Source: an uncultured Dehalococcoidia bacterium
GTDB lineage: Bacteria; Chloroflexota; Dehalococcoidia; Lucifugimonadales; CATQGZ01
Assembly (NCBI GenBank): GCA_958295685.1
Contig: OY282365.1
Location: 1,612,001-1,676,000 of the forward strand
DNA: 64,000 bases
Direction: 5' to 3'
A model generated the notes under the pieces. That model saw only the letters and a program-made list of their open reading frames with translations, was not told the origin of the DNA and did not search any database. Below, piece by piece: positions 25,046 through 34,238 of the stretch (positions are counted from its first letter, which is position 1; each line of letters opens with the position of its first letter). The translations under genes and the position numbers were made by a program.

Positions 25046-25915
25046 TCACCTCCCCTGATCGGCTGCCAGTCCCCGGTCGGCCAGGAGCGCGTGCAAGCGG
25101 CGCAGCGCCCGACCGCACTCATCCAGGTCCATCGTATCCACCCCATAGCGGCTCTCTCCGAGCACGCCGTCCACCGCCCCTGCGTCCACCGCACGGCGTA
25201 TCCACTCCCGCTCGGCCTCCACGCTCGGAAGCAGGTTGCGGCCCGTCCTCAGCGACAGCGCCGCGGCCAATCCGTACCCTCCCCAATTCGACACGCTGCT
25301 CAAAATCAACTCCGTCGTGCGGGTCATGGCCGGCTCCGAGACCAGAGACCCGACCGTCGGGATGACCGACGCCAGCGCGCCCATGCCGATCTCGTTCCCC
25401 CCGTCCCCGATTCCCACGCTGGCAGGGTGGCCATAGAACAGGTAGTCCGTCCGGGCCGTGTACGGCGTAATGTCTCGCCCGCGCATGTTCCTGTAGAGAC
25501 CGTCCCAGGACAGCCCGCACCGCTCTATCGAGATGAGCGCCGAGGGTCGCAGCTCCTCCACCAGACGCTCCGCGAAGGCCCTGCTCTCCCCGTCTCCGGT
25601 GATCGGAAACTCCACCAGGTCGTCTGCGGGTACGCCGACAGCCCTCAATATCGGGGCTCCGTGGACATCCGTAACGTAGCGAACGTCATAGCCGAGCCGC
25701 TCCAGCGCCCCCCCGATGGCCAGCGCCCCGGGCGGGCCGTCAGTCTCCGGCGCGCCAGGGGCGAGGATGTAGAAGCCGGTCACGATGAGCGCAGCGCCAG
25801 GGTTTCGTAAAATCAGCGCGGCGGCCCTGTCGCACGAGTCGGCGGGAACATGCGGGCGGAGCGCCGAGACCCCCCTTCGGTCATTCTCCAGAACGATGTC
25901 GTCTATCGCGCCCAA
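25046..25915 (-). CDS. D-glutamate cyclase C-terminal-like (DUF4392) protein
   Basis: A 289-aa protein matching the DUF4392 domain, which forms the C-terminal half of mammalian D-glutamate cyclase (DGLUCY). Diagnostic segments are VTGFYI (phosphate-like loop), SIERCG and GIGDGGNEIGMG. The DUF1445 domain that forms the N-terminal half of DGLUCY is encoded at 27901-28695 on the same strand, with two DNA-modification genes in between. The probable reaction is D-glutamate to 5-oxo-D-proline or a related lactam chemistry. Confidence 0.75.
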   Translation of the reverse strand: MGAIDDIVLENDRRGVSALRPHVPADSCDRAAALILRNPGAALIVTGFYILAPGAPETDGPPGALAIGGALERLGYDVRYVTDVHGAPILRAVGVPADDLVEFPITGDGESRAFAERLVEELRPSALISIERCGLSWDGLYRNMRGRDITPYTARTDYLFYGHPASVGIGDGGNEIGMGALASVIPTVGSLVSEPAMTRTTELILSSVSNWGGYGLAAALSLRTGRNLLPSVEAEREWIRRAVDAGAVDGVLGESRYGVDTMDLDECGRALRRLHALLADRGLAADQGR

Positions 25916-25945
25916 AAACGGCCTCCTCGTCCTGCGGGTGTTGGG

Positions 25946-27253
25946 CTAAGGGAAGGACGCGCCATCGACGTCACCCGCGGCCGCCGTCGGCGCGTAAGCG
26001 CCGGCATCCAGGGCGATGGCCGCTTGGTGAGAAGGATTCTGCAGGACATCAAGGTGTTTTCGGATGCTGGAGACGGGAGCGCTGATAACGATAACTCCGG
26101 GTGGTAGATCGTCTCCCAGCGGCAGATAGTCTTGTTGGGATATAGCGACAAGGAACATGACAAGAGCGCCCTTGTCATTTGAGGCATGGTGGAGTTTGTG
26201 TGCGGCCTCAACTATCGTTTCCCCTTCTCTCTGAACCCGAATGGGGATTGGTGTCCCTCGCAAGTCCTCCTTTAGTATCGCGTCAATGCCGCCATTGCGA
26301 TGAACAGGAGAGTAGTCAAGTCCTCGCAGAAGAGAGAGTGCGTCTTCGTCCGCGTTTCGGTAGGAGCCTCTTCCTTGGTTCAGGAGCTTGGATCCACTCT
26401 TCACTGGTATCTGAAGCCTGTGCCTGGTGATTTCGACGGCATCTGCCGATATGTCTATTCCGATTGCATTTCGCCCTAGTAGTTTTGACGCTACCAGAGC
26501 CGTGCCGCTGCCACAGAAGGGATCAAGCACCCAATCCCCTTCATTCGTGGTCAATCGGATGACACGCTCCAGTAAGAGCAACGGCTTCTGGGTTGGATAT
26601 CCGGTGCGCTCCCTAGCCTTGGGATTCAGATAGGGTATGTCCCAGACGTCCCCGAGTCGTACACCCTTCTTCCCCCCGTTCGGTACGGTGTTGCCATCTT
26701 CGTCTCGTTGATATACGACCTTGTTGTAGCCGTCTCTGGCTCGCCTTTGGAGTATCTGGTCCACGTTTGTCGAGGGTGAGTAGTCCTCCCAGATAGTGTT
26801 GAAAGTGTACTCGCTGTCAGATTTAGTGTAGTAGTAGATGGTCTGGTGGGCAGGGACAAGACCTCTTCTTGAATTCGACCATCGGCGATAGTACCAGATG
26901 ATCTCCGACCTGAACGACTGAGGGCCAAGTATTTCATCGAGGAGGACACGAGCTATGTGAGTAGCGTTGTGGTCGCAGTGCAGAAAGATCGAACCCGTTC
27001 TGGAAAGAACTCGATAGACCTGCCGCAAGCGGTGATACAGGAATTCGGCGTAATCATTGCGGGACGTCCACAGGTCGTTGAACGAGAATTCACGAGTCCT
27101 ATCACGTGTGTAGAGTCGGTGAACCTTCTGCGTGAGAAAAGGAGGATCAATATATGCGAGGTCAATACTCCCAGGGACGACTGATTCTAAAACGGAGAGA
27201 CAATCTCCCTGATGAAGGTCAACCATAACCTCAGGACGCATTTTCTTCCGCAA
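25946..27253 (-). CDS. type II beta-class DNA methyltransferase
   Basis: 435 aa. Motif IV DPPF (residues 36-39) precedes motif I DPFCGSGT (244-251), with a target-recognition region between them: the beta-class order, for adenine-N6 or cytosine-N4 methylation. TGYPTQKPLLLLERVI is motif X. A C-terminal extension of about 150 residues has no recognised domain. It starts at TTG 27253 (or ATG 27241), overlapping the end of the endonuclease gene by up to 23 nt, as in restriction-modification pairs. Codon use is visibly less GC-rich than its neighbours, suggesting transfer. Confidence 0.85.
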   Translation of the reverse strand: MRKKMRPEVMVDLHQGDCLSVLESVVPGSIDLAYIDPPFLTQKVHRLYTRDRTREFSFNDLWTSRNDYAEFLYHRLRQVYRVLSRTGSIFLHCDHNATHIARVLLDEILGPQSFRSEIIWYYRRWSNSRRGLVPAHQTIYYYTKSDSEYTFNTIWEDYSPSTNVDQILQRRARDGYNKVVYQRDEDGNTVPNGGKKGVRLGDVWDIPYLNPKARERTGYPTQKPLLLLERVIRLTTNEGDWVLDPFCGSGTALVASKLLGRNAIGIDISADAVEITRHRLQIPVKSGSKLLNQGRGSYRNADEDALSLLRGLDYSPVHRNGGIDAILKEDLRGTPIPIRVQREGETIVEAAHKLHHASNDKGALVMFLVAISQQDYLPLGDDLPPGVIVISAPVSSIRKHLDVLQNPSHQAAIALDAGAYAPTAAAGDVDGASFP

Positions 27254-27851
27254 GATCCTTCAATATGGACAGGAGGTCTATGTCCGTGTAGTCGTAGAGG
27301 CACGACCATGCTGTATCGCCATAGTAATACCGGCCGCGTACACCTCTATACAGGGTCTCCACGGTCTGCTGGACCCTGATTGCCTGAGTGCGGTTTGGAT
27401 AGAAGAACATCAGTCTGATGGGCGTGAAACCAGCATTTGAGACCACGCGAATCCTCGTGTGTTCTTTCGTGACGTGGTCGCCATCAGTTGTGGCGTCGCG
27501 CCACTTGATCTCAATGGCGTCGGAGCCAACGAGGCAATCTATCTCGAAGGTCTTGGGACGCTGACCTTCAGTATTAGGAATTCTTACCGGGCCGGCATCT
27601 GGGAATTTGTTCCTGAAGCACAGCTTGGCTGCGTATTCCAGAAATGAGCCAGCCGCTCTGTACAAGAGTCTTCCCTTATTCTGGTAGGCGTCTATGAGGT
27701 ACCCTTCTCGGTCACTTATCCCGAGGACTCGATAGATCAGAAAGTGTGACGTGTCGTCATTTTTCATTTCCTCAGTTCGTTCAGCGACCCTCCGGTCGAG
27801 CCTCCGGGCATAGTCGGCAGCCAAGTCTCTGATTTTCTTATCTAAGCTCAT
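27231..27851 (-). CDS. type II restriction endonuclease, possibly ApaLI family
   Basis: 206 aa with a PD-(D/E)XK active site: D105 in TFEIDCLV and E114-x-K116 in AIEIKWRD. The overall sequence and length resemble the ApaLI-type restriction endonucleases, but I identify it from memory of the family only. It is encoded immediately before, and overlapping, a beta-class methyltransferase, which fits a complete type II restriction-modification system. Lower GC than flanking genes. The recognition site cannot be read from the sequence. Confidence 0.65.
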   Translation of the reverse strand: MSLDKKIRDLAADYARRLDRRVAERTEEMKNDDTSHFLIYRVLGISDREGYLIDAYQNKGRLLYRAAGSFLEYAAKLCFRNKFPDAGPVRIPNTEGQRPKTFEIDCLVGSDAIEIKWRDATTDGDHVTKEHTRIRVVSNAGFTPIRLMFFYPNRTQAIRVQQTVETLYRGVRGRYYYGDTAWSCLYDYTDIDLLSILKDLAEENAS

Positions 27852-27900
27852 CTTAACGGGTCCTTAGTATCCCGGCAGCGCACTGACGCGGCGCCCTTCT

Positions 27901-28695
27901 TCAGAACACCGCGAGGTCTTCGTCACGCAGGTCGGTGATGAACATGTGCCCCGGCGAGTGGGTGATCATCAGGGGCGGCTTGGACCTCATGGCAACCGCC
28001 TGGGGCGTGACCCCGCAGGCCCAGAACACAGGGACCTCGCCGTCCCTGATCTCCACCGGGTCGCCCAGGTCGGGAGCGCCAACGTCGCGGATCCCGATCG
28101 CGGCGGGGTCGCCGACGTGGACCGGCGCGCCGTGGACACCCGGAAACCTGGACGTGACCTGGACCGTGCGCACCACCTGATCCCGAGGAATCGGCCTCAT
28201 GGAGACGACCATGGGGCCGGAGAAGGCCCCTGCGGGCGCGGTCTCTATATCGGTGACGAACATCGATACGTTGGTACCCGCTTCGATATGACGCAGCGGG
28301 ACCCCAGCGCGCTCCATCGCCGACTCGAACGAGAAGCTGCACCCGAGCAGGAAGGAGACCAGGTCGTCGCGCCAGTACTCGGACACGTCCGCGGTCTCCT
28401 CCGTCATCTCGCCGTGTCTGTAGACCCGGTACTTGGGAGTATCCGACCGCAGGTCGGCCCCGGGCGCGGTCTCGCGCGGCTCGGTCTGACCGGCCTCCAC
28501 CACCTCGATCAGCGGGCACGGCTTCGGATTCCGCTGGCAGAACAACAGAAAGTCGAAGGCCAGGTCGCGCGGCAGAATCGCAAGGTTGGCCTGCACGTGC
28601 CCCGGGGCCATGCCCGCGGTGTTCCGGGCGATGGCCCCGCCTCTGATCAGCTCCCTGATCTCTCTCGGCGTGGCTGGAAGTGAGGAAACGTCCAT
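27901..28695 (-). CDS. DUF1445 hydro-lyase / D-glutamate cyclase-type protein
   Basis: 264 aa, the normal DUF1445 length. The family's late motifs WACGVTPQAVA and THSPGHMFITD are present, with RNTAGMAPGHVQANL at the start. Start ATG 28695 has AGGAG nine bases upstream; the frame remains open further upstream without a better site. DUF1445 makes up the N-terminal half of eukaryotic D-glutamate cyclase, and its usual partner domain is encoded three genes downstream at 25046-25915. Confidence 0.8.
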   Translation of the reverse strand: MDVSSLPATPREIRELIRGGAIARNTAGMAPGHVQANLAILPRDLAFDFLLFCQRNPKPCPLIEVVEAGQTEPRETAPGADLRSDTPKYRVYRHGEMTEETADVSEYWRDDLVSFLLGCSFSFESAMERAGVPLRHIEAGTNVSMFVTDIETAPAGAFSGPMVVSMRPIPRDQVVRTVQVTSRFPGVHGAPVHVGDPAAIGIRDVGAPDLGDPVEIRDGEVPVFWACGVTPQAVAMRSKPPLMITHSPGHMFITDLRDEDLAVF

Positions 28696-28805
28696 CACAG
28701 CGTACTCCTGAGTCCACCGCAGAGGGCGCGGACAGCGCAGAGACCGTTTGTTTCGAGCATCGTCTGCGTTCGCGCGGGCCTCAGCCGTCGTGGGGTTTGC
28801 GCGCC

Positions 28806-28850
28806 CCACATTATACAGGGATTCACGGAGCGATTCCCTGTATAATGTGG
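28806..28850. promoter_or_regulatory. 16-bp perfect inverted repeat carrying TATAAT on both strands
   Basis: Arms CCACATTATACAGGGA (28806-28821) and TCCCTGTATAATGTGG (28835-28850) are perfect reverse complements around a 13-nt centre. Each arm contains TATAAT facing outwards (plus strand 28841-28846, minus strand 28811-28816). It lies between the divergent DUF1445 and DUF1801 genes. This looks like a divergent promoter under a dimeric repressor, or a hairpin. No strong -35 box is seen at 17 bp. Confidence 0.6.
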
Positions 28851-28907
28851 GCACACGCTGGTGTGTAGAATTGAGTCGATTCTAAGTACGGCGTACAGGA
28901 GCAAGCG

Positions 28908-29330
28908 ATGACGTCCAAGAAGGTCGCAAAGCCGACCCTCCTTGCAGGCGGCAATCCTCAGATCGCGAAGGCCGATGGCGACGCCCCCGTGCAGGCTTAC
29001 GTCGCGGCCATGCCAGGCTGGAAAAGCGACGCCGGCCGACGCATCGACAACCTCATCACGAGCGCCGTGCCCAACGTGCGCAAGGCCGTGAGGTGGAACT
29101 CCCCCTTCTATGGCATCGAGGGCCAAGGCTGGTTCGTGAGTTACCACGTCTTTACCCGTTACATAAAGGTGACCTTCCTAAACGGCAGGTCGCTGTGTCC
29201 AGTCCCACCAGGCTCAGGCAAGGACAAGGACGCGCGCTGGGTCGATGTCTACGAGGGCGAACTCGATGAGAAGCAGATGGTGAGGTGGATCCGCCAGGCG
29301 GCCGCCCTGCCCGGCTGGCGCGGGTTCTGA
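28908..29330 (+). CDS. DUF1801 (YdhG-like) family protein
   Basis: A 140-aa protein of the DUF1801 fold, with VQAYVAAMPGWKSDAGRRID then VRKAVRWNSPFYG and YIKVTFLNG. These are small single-domain proteins sometimes linked to iron or stress responses, with no firm function. AGGAG precedes the ATG. Transcription probably starts in the palindrome at 28806-28850. Confidence 0.75.
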   Translation: MTSKKVAKPTLLAGGNPQIAKADGDAPVQAYVAAMPGWKSDAGRRIDNLITSAVPNVRKAVRWNSPFYGIEGQGWFVSYHVFTRYIKVTFLNGRSLCPVPPGSGKDKDARWVDVYEGELDEKQMVRWIRQAAALPGWRGF

Positions 29331-29364
29331 CGACTCGTGAGCTGAGAACAGACCCCTCCCCCCC

Positions 29365-29605
29365 TTGACGACACCGAACCGCTGTGCTAGAGTATCCCCA
29401 TGACACAGCCAGACCATCCACAGACCAGCCCGCGCGGCTCCCTGAAGCGCCTGTCGCAAAGTGTCGCATTACTGTCGCAAAGTGTCGCATAAGTGTCGCA
29501 TAAGTGTCGGATTACTGTCGCATTGGTGTCGCAAAGTGTCGGATAAAAAAGCAGCCATCTCAGCTACGACTCAGCTACGGAGAAGCCTGAAAAATGCGAC
29601 ACTTT
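29365..29605 (+). repeat. array element C: promoter, nine repeats, matching inverted unit
   Basis: TTGACG (29365-29370), 17-bp spacer, TAGAGT (29388-29393), ATG at 29400. Nine units (29451-29546) have core TGTCGCA (two TGTCGGA), such as GTGTCGCATAA. The tail TCAGCTACGA is partly duplicated, and the inverted unit AATGCGACACTTT (29593-29605) is the exact reverse complement of the 13 nt spanning the first two units. It lies upstream of and in the same direction as the efflux operon, leaving a leader of about 430 nt if transcription starts at the promoter. The remaining gap to 29830 shows nothing else. Confidence 0.8.
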
Positions 29606-29830
29606 CAGCAAAAAATCACCCCGGCGCCGCCGGACGACCCACCATTGAGGCGAGGATGACCGCGGCCCTCGTCAAGCCGCTAACGCGGCCGCGCATCCCG
29701 GCGTTGTATATGTGAGGACGATCGACCCTCCGCCATTCTCGACAGAGAACGCCCAGTCCCGAATTGCGGTGCGGAACCCAAGTGAATGTAGACACAGCCT
29801 GATCTGGCGCAGAGATAGGGAGTAGATACG

Positions 29831-32122
29831 TTGCTACAGGCAATACGCGGCATCAGGCCCTGGCAGATCGCAGTGCTCGCAGTGGCCCTCGTCGTGGGGA
29901 TCGGAGGCTCCTACGCCGCCTACCGGCTCTCCACTCAAACGGACGACGCCGTAATCAGCGAAGAGGAACAGCTATACACCATCAGCGCCGGTGACCTGAT
30001 CGAACAGGTGAAGGTCAGCGGCTCCCTCTCCTTTCCGGACCGCGACAAGCTGAGCTTCGGAGCGGATGGAACGATCAGCCAGGTACTGGTCGAAGAGGGC
30101 GATATGGTCGCCAAGGGACAGAAGCTCGCCATCCTCGATGAGGAGACGGTAGCCACCCTGGAGAAGGCGGTCGCCGAGGCTGAAGTCAACCTCCGCGACG
30201 CCCGGGAAGCTCTGGACGAAGCGCTCAACCCCCATACGGCCCTCCAACTGGCACAGGCAGAGGCCGACGTGGCACAGGCCCAGGTCGACTTGGAGTCCGC
30301 CGAGAATGAGCTGGCCACGCTGATGAAGGACCCCGCCCACGACCTCGCAGAGGCGGCGGCGGACGTAGCAGCCGCCAGACTCGCCGTGGCATCGGCCGCG
30401 GATGCCCTCGAAACCGCCCAGGCGCCGCCCTCTGCACACGACCTCACGCTCGCTGAGTCCAAGATCACCGACGCCAGAGTCGAGGTCGACCAGGCTTCCA
30501 GAACCCTGAATGACCTCCTGGACGGCCCTGAGCAGGACGAACTGGAGAACGCGCGCTCCACGCTCGACTCCGCGCGGAACCTGCTGACGGCCGCCAGGCT
30601 GAACCTTGCTCTCACGGAAGACGACTGGAAGGAAAGGCTCGACAAAGCCGCCGACACCCTGAAAGACGCCCAGGACGACTATGCGGACGTCTTCCTCTGG
30701 TGGACCGGCATAGAACTCACCGAGACGGAGCGGAGCGCCGACGTGGACGCTCTCCTCGACTCCTGGAACGTCCACCTCACAGCGCTGTTCACCCGAAGCC
30801 CTGATCCCGATCCCGAAGACCTGCAGGTCCCAACCGATAACCCGGCCACCCGCTGGCATGAGCCGACAGTCTATCTCTGGGCCAACTTCTTCCCGGGAAG
30901 CGTACTCGTCACGTGCGCCGGCGACGGCGGCAAGGCCGTCCTCACCCTGGGTGAAAGGTGCATGAGAAAGGAGATGGACGACGCCTGGAATGCGATCGAT
31001 ACCGCCCTGGAAGGCATGAAGACCACGGAATCACAGAAGGACGAGGCCGTATTGACCGCCAGATCGACCCTGATCGGCGCCGGCGATGACCTCGCCGACG
31101 CCGAAAAAGCCCTCGCCGACCTGATGAAGGACCCCGACACCCTCGACGTAGAGGCGAAGCGGATGGCCCTGAAGGTGGCAACGTCCGCACTGCGAGAGGC
31201 CGAAAAAGCCCTCGCCGACCTGATGAAAGACCCCGACCCGCTGGAACTGGAGGACAAGGAAAAGAAGCTCGCGCTCGCCCAGGCGAACCTCGATAAGGCC
31301 GAAGACGACCTCGCCGACCTGATGAAGGACCCCGACCCGCTGGAACTGGCCGCCGCGCGCAAGAACGCCGATCTTGCCGCAGCCAAGCTCGCATCCGCCC
31401 GTCAGGACCTCGCCGATATGCGCGCGGGCGCCGACCGAATCACCGTCTCGCTCAAAGAGGCCGACGTGGCAGCGCTGGAGGCGGCCCTCGCGTCGGCCCG
31501 GAACAAGCTGGACAAGGCCGAACTCACCGCTCCCTGGGACGGCGTCATATCGTCTGCATATGTGGAGGAGGGACAGCACGTGGGCCCCGACACCGACGCT
31601 TTCGAGATCGTCGACCAGACGGTCGTAGAGGTGGACGGCCAGGTGGACGAGATAGACGTGCTCTTCGTCCGCGAGGGGTCGAGCGCGTCCGTCACGATGG
31701 ACGCCCTGCCGGAGCAGACCCTCAGCGGAGTCGTGTCCGAGATAGCCTCCGACACCGGCAGCCAGGACGGCGGCGTCAACACCCGCGTCGTCAGATACGC
31801 AATCAGCATACGCGTGGAGCCGCCGCCCGGAATGTCACTCCCCGAAGGACTCAGCGCGCTCGCGTCGGTCACCATAAGCGAAGACCGCAATGTGCTGCTC
31901 GTACCGCTCGACGCCGTCTACGGCAGCTTCAATAACCCCACGCTGCGAGTCATGAAGGACGGCGTGATTGAAGAACGGTCCGTCTCACTCGGCAACAGCG
32001 ACGACTTCTGGGTCGTGGTCGAGGACGGAATCTCCGAAGGCGACGTGGTGGTGATGCAGTACCGGGAGCAGGACGACCCCTTCGGCGGCTTCGGCGGCTT
32101 CGGCGGGATCGTGATGAGATAA
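29831..32122 (+). CDS. HlyD/MacA-type periplasmic adaptor with extended coiled coil
   Basis: 763 aa, about twice the usual MacA length. One N-terminal membrane helix (about 11-32), then a barrel-sandwich (GDLIEQVKVSGSL; SQVLVEEGDMVAKGQKLAIL), a very long coiled-coil arm, then the second lipoyl half (TAPWDGVISSAYVEEGQHV) and the beta-barrel region. The arm holds three tandem modules each containing ALADLMKDPD or DLADLMKDPD (31090-31350), plus a more distant one. TTG start after AGGGAG. It is first gene of a MacAB-type tripartite or Gram-positive-style efflux operon. Confidence 0.88.
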   Translation: MLQAIRGIRPWQIAVLAVALVVGIGGSYAAYRLSTQTDDAVISEEEQLYTISAGDLIEQVKVSGSLSFPDRDKLSFGADGTISQVLVEEGDMVAKGQKLAILDEETVATLEKAVAEAEVNLRDAREALDEALNPHTALQLAQAEADVAQAQVDLESAENELATLMKDPAHDLAEAAADVAAARLAVASAADALETAQAPPSAHDLTLAESKITDARVEVDQASRTLNDLLDGPEQDELENARSTLDSARNLLTAARLNLALTEDDWKERLDKAADTLKDAQDDYADVFLWWTGIELTETERSADVDALLDSWNVHLTALFTRSPDPDPEDLQVPTDNPATRWHEPTVYLWANFFPGSVLVTCAGDGGKAVLTLGERCMRKEMDDAWNAIDTALEGMKTTESQKDEAVLTARSTLIGAGDDLADAEKALADLMKDPDTLDVEAKRMALKVATSALREAEKALADLMKDPDPLELEDKEKKLALAQANLDKAEDDLADLMKDPDPLELAAARKNADLAAAKLASARQDLADMRAGADRITVSLKEADVAALEAALASARNKLDKAELTAPWDGVISSAYVEEGQHVGPDTDAFEIVDQTVVEVDGQVDEIDVLFVREGSSASVTMDALPEQTLSGVVSEIASDTGSQDGGVNTRVVRYAISIRVEPPPGMSLPEGLSALASVTISEDRNVLLVPLDAVYGSFNNPTLRVMKDGVIEERSVSLGNSDDFWVVVEDGISEGDVVVMQYREQDDPFGGFGGFGGIVMR

Positions 32123-32308
32123 CCCCTTGACTACGCACGGCGCAGCCCCGCCATCCGGACCTCCCCATGTGATGAGACCCGTTCCCTATCATCTCGAGAG
32201 CCTCTGAAGTGAAGGGCCCAGGGTGAGGGTGGAAGCGCCGCCGCCTTTCTCAGCCGCTTCCCCGTACCGCGAGCCTGTGAAGACGCGCCGGAGGACAGGA
32301 CAGATCGG

Positions 32309-33001
32309 ATGATCAAGCTGGAAGACGTAGTGAAGACCTACCACATGGGGCAGTTCGAGGTCCGAGCGCTCGACGGAGTGTCCCTGTCGATCCGGACCGG
32401 AGAGATGGTAGCCGTCATGGGGCCGTCCGGATCGGGCAAGTCCACCCTCATGAACCTGATCGGCTGCCTGGACGTCCCCACCTCCGGCAGGTACTTCCTG
32501 GACGACGATGAGATCGAGACGCTGGGAGGAAACGGCCTGGCCGAGATACGCCACCGCAAGGTCGGCTTCGTGTTCCAGACACACAACCTGCTCCCTCGCC
32601 TCACCGCCCAGGACAACGTGGAACTGCCCCTGCTCTACGGCGGCGGCAGGCGCCGGAAAGCGCGCGCGAGAGAAGCCCTGGAACGCGTCGGGCTGGGCGA
32701 CCGGACCACACACCGGCCCACCGAGCTCTCAGGCGGACAGCAGCAGAGAGTCGGCATAGCCAGGGCCCTGGTCAAGAACCCGTCACTCCTCTTGGCCGAC
32801 GAACCCACCGGCAACCTGGACAGCCGCTCCAGCGAGGACATCATATCCATACTCGCAGACCTCAACGCGAACGAAGGCATGACCGTCATCATAGTCACCC
32901 ACGAGAGAGCCGTGGCCGCCCGCGCAGGTCGAATCGTATCCATGATCGACGGCGCGGTCGTATCCGACGAAGACGCCGACGAGTGGGAGAACACCCCGTG
33001 A
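32309..33001 (+). CDS. MacB/LolD-type ABC transporter ATPase
   Basis: 230 aa. Walker A GPSGSGKS (38-45), signature LSGGQ (140-144) and Walker B with D164-E165 in LLADEPTGNLDS are all canonical. The LIGCLDVPTSG segment is typical of the MacB/LolD branch. Its stop overlaps the GTG start of the permease (GTGA), so the two are translationally coupled. A 186-bp gap separates it from the adaptor gene. Confidence 0.93.
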   Translation: MIKLEDVVKTYHMGQFEVRALDGVSLSIRTGEMVAVMGPSGSGKSTLMNLIGCLDVPTSGRYFLDDDEIETLGGNGLAEIRHRKVGFVFQTHNLLPRLTAQDNVELPLLYGGGRRRKARAREALERVGLGDRTTHRPTELSGGQQQRVGIARALVKNPSLLLADEPTGNLDSRSSEDIISILADLNANEGMTVIIVTHERAVAARAGRIVSMIDGAVVSDEDADEWENTP

Positions 33002-34224
33002 GCTTCCCATCCATCCTCATGACCGCGCTGTCCTCGCTCGGTGCGAACAAGCTCCGCACCGGACTGGCGTTGCTCGGCATAGTCATCGGCGTGGCTGCCG
33101 TAATATCAACCATGTCGGTGGGGCGCGGCGCCCAGCAACAGATAGTCGAAGACATCGAGTCCCTGGGCGCCAACCTGATCTTCGTCTACCCCTCCCAGAC
33201 ACCGAGCGGCGTCGTGGGGACCATCACCCTCCAGGACGCCTACGCCCTGATCGACCCGGGCAACGCGCCCGCAGTGGCCCAGGTCGCGCCGGAAATAACC
33301 GCCTTCGCGCAGATAGTCGCCGGAAGAGAGGGCACGTCCAACCAGGTACGAGGTGTCACCCCGGAGTACGCGTCGGTAAGAAACTACGAGGTCACCTCCG
33401 GCAGCTTCATATCCGCTCGCCACGTACGGAACAGGTCGGACGTCGCCGTGCTCGGAGCGCAGATAGCCAGGGACCTGTACGGCCACCGCGACCCCGTGGG
33501 ACAGCCGGTGCGTATTGACGGACGCCAGTTCACCGTCATCGGGATAATGAAGAGCCGCGGTGGAGACAACCCATTCGGCGACTACGAGGTCATGGCCCCC
33601 ATAACGACCGTATACTTCAGGATCGAGTCGCAGCGCACCGTGCAGGGCGAGATATCCGTGCAGTCCGTAAGCGTACAGACCAAGGAGGGCGCGCCGCCTG
33701 ACGACGCCATCCGGCAGGTTACATCCGTTCTGAGACTCCGGCACCGGATCGCCGAAGGCGACAGCGACGACTTCATCGTCAACAGCCTGGAGGAGACGAT
33801 CCAGACGGTTCAGGACGCCCAGAATACCTTCGTGATCTTCCTCGGCACGATCGCCGGCATCTCCCTGCTCGTCGGAGGGATCGGCATCATGAACATCATG
33901 ATGGTCTCGGTGACTGAGCGTACCCGAGAAATAGGCATCCGCAAGGCGATGGGCGCCAAGTGGCGCGACATCCTCTACCAGTTCGTGTCCGAAGCGACAC
34001 TGCTGAGCCTTGGCGGAGGCCTCGTGGGCGCCATGGCGGGCGTCGGCCTGTCCACCGTCCTGGATGGATGGAACCTCGGCGACCAGCCCCTTCGGACTGT
34101 CGTAACCCTGGATATCACAGCCATAGCCGTGACCGTGGCGGCTGCAATCGGTCTATTCTTCGGAATATACCCCGCCGCCAGAGCGGCCAATCTGCATCCC
34201 ATCGAGGCCCTGCGCTACGAATAG
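32998..34224 (+). CDS. MacB-type ABC transporter permease
   Basis: 408 aa. Opens with FPSILMTALSSLGANKLRTGL (first membrane helix), then a large extracytoplasmic MacB-PCD domain (about 50-240), then three C-terminal helices with the conserved VTERTREIGIRKAMGAK loop. The GTG at 32998 is favoured over an upstream in-frame ATG because it overlaps the ATPase stop. It works with the preceding ATPase and the adaptor to export an unknown substrate (peptide, lipid or drug). Confidence 0.92.
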   Translation: MSFPSILMTALSSLGANKLRTGLALLGIVIGVAAVISTMSVGRGAQQQIVEDIESLGANLIFVYPSQTPSGVVGTITLQDAYALIDPGNAPAVAQVAPEITAFAQIVAGREGTSNQVRGVTPEYASVRNYEVTSGSFISARHVRNRSDVAVLGAQIARDLYGHRDPVGQPVRIDGRQFTVIGIMKSRGGDNPFGDYEVMAPITTVYFRIESQRTVQGEISVQSVSVQTKEGAPPDDAIRQVTSVLRLRHRIAEGDSDDFIVNSLEETIQTVQDAQNTFVIFLGTIAGISLLVGGIGIMNIMMVSVTERTREIGIRKAMGAKWRDILYQFVSEATLLSLGGGLVGAMAGVGLSTVLDGWNLGDQPLRTVVTLDITAIAVTVAAAIGLFFGIYPAARAANLHPIEALRYE

Positions 34225-34238
34225 GAAGGAGGCGGACA

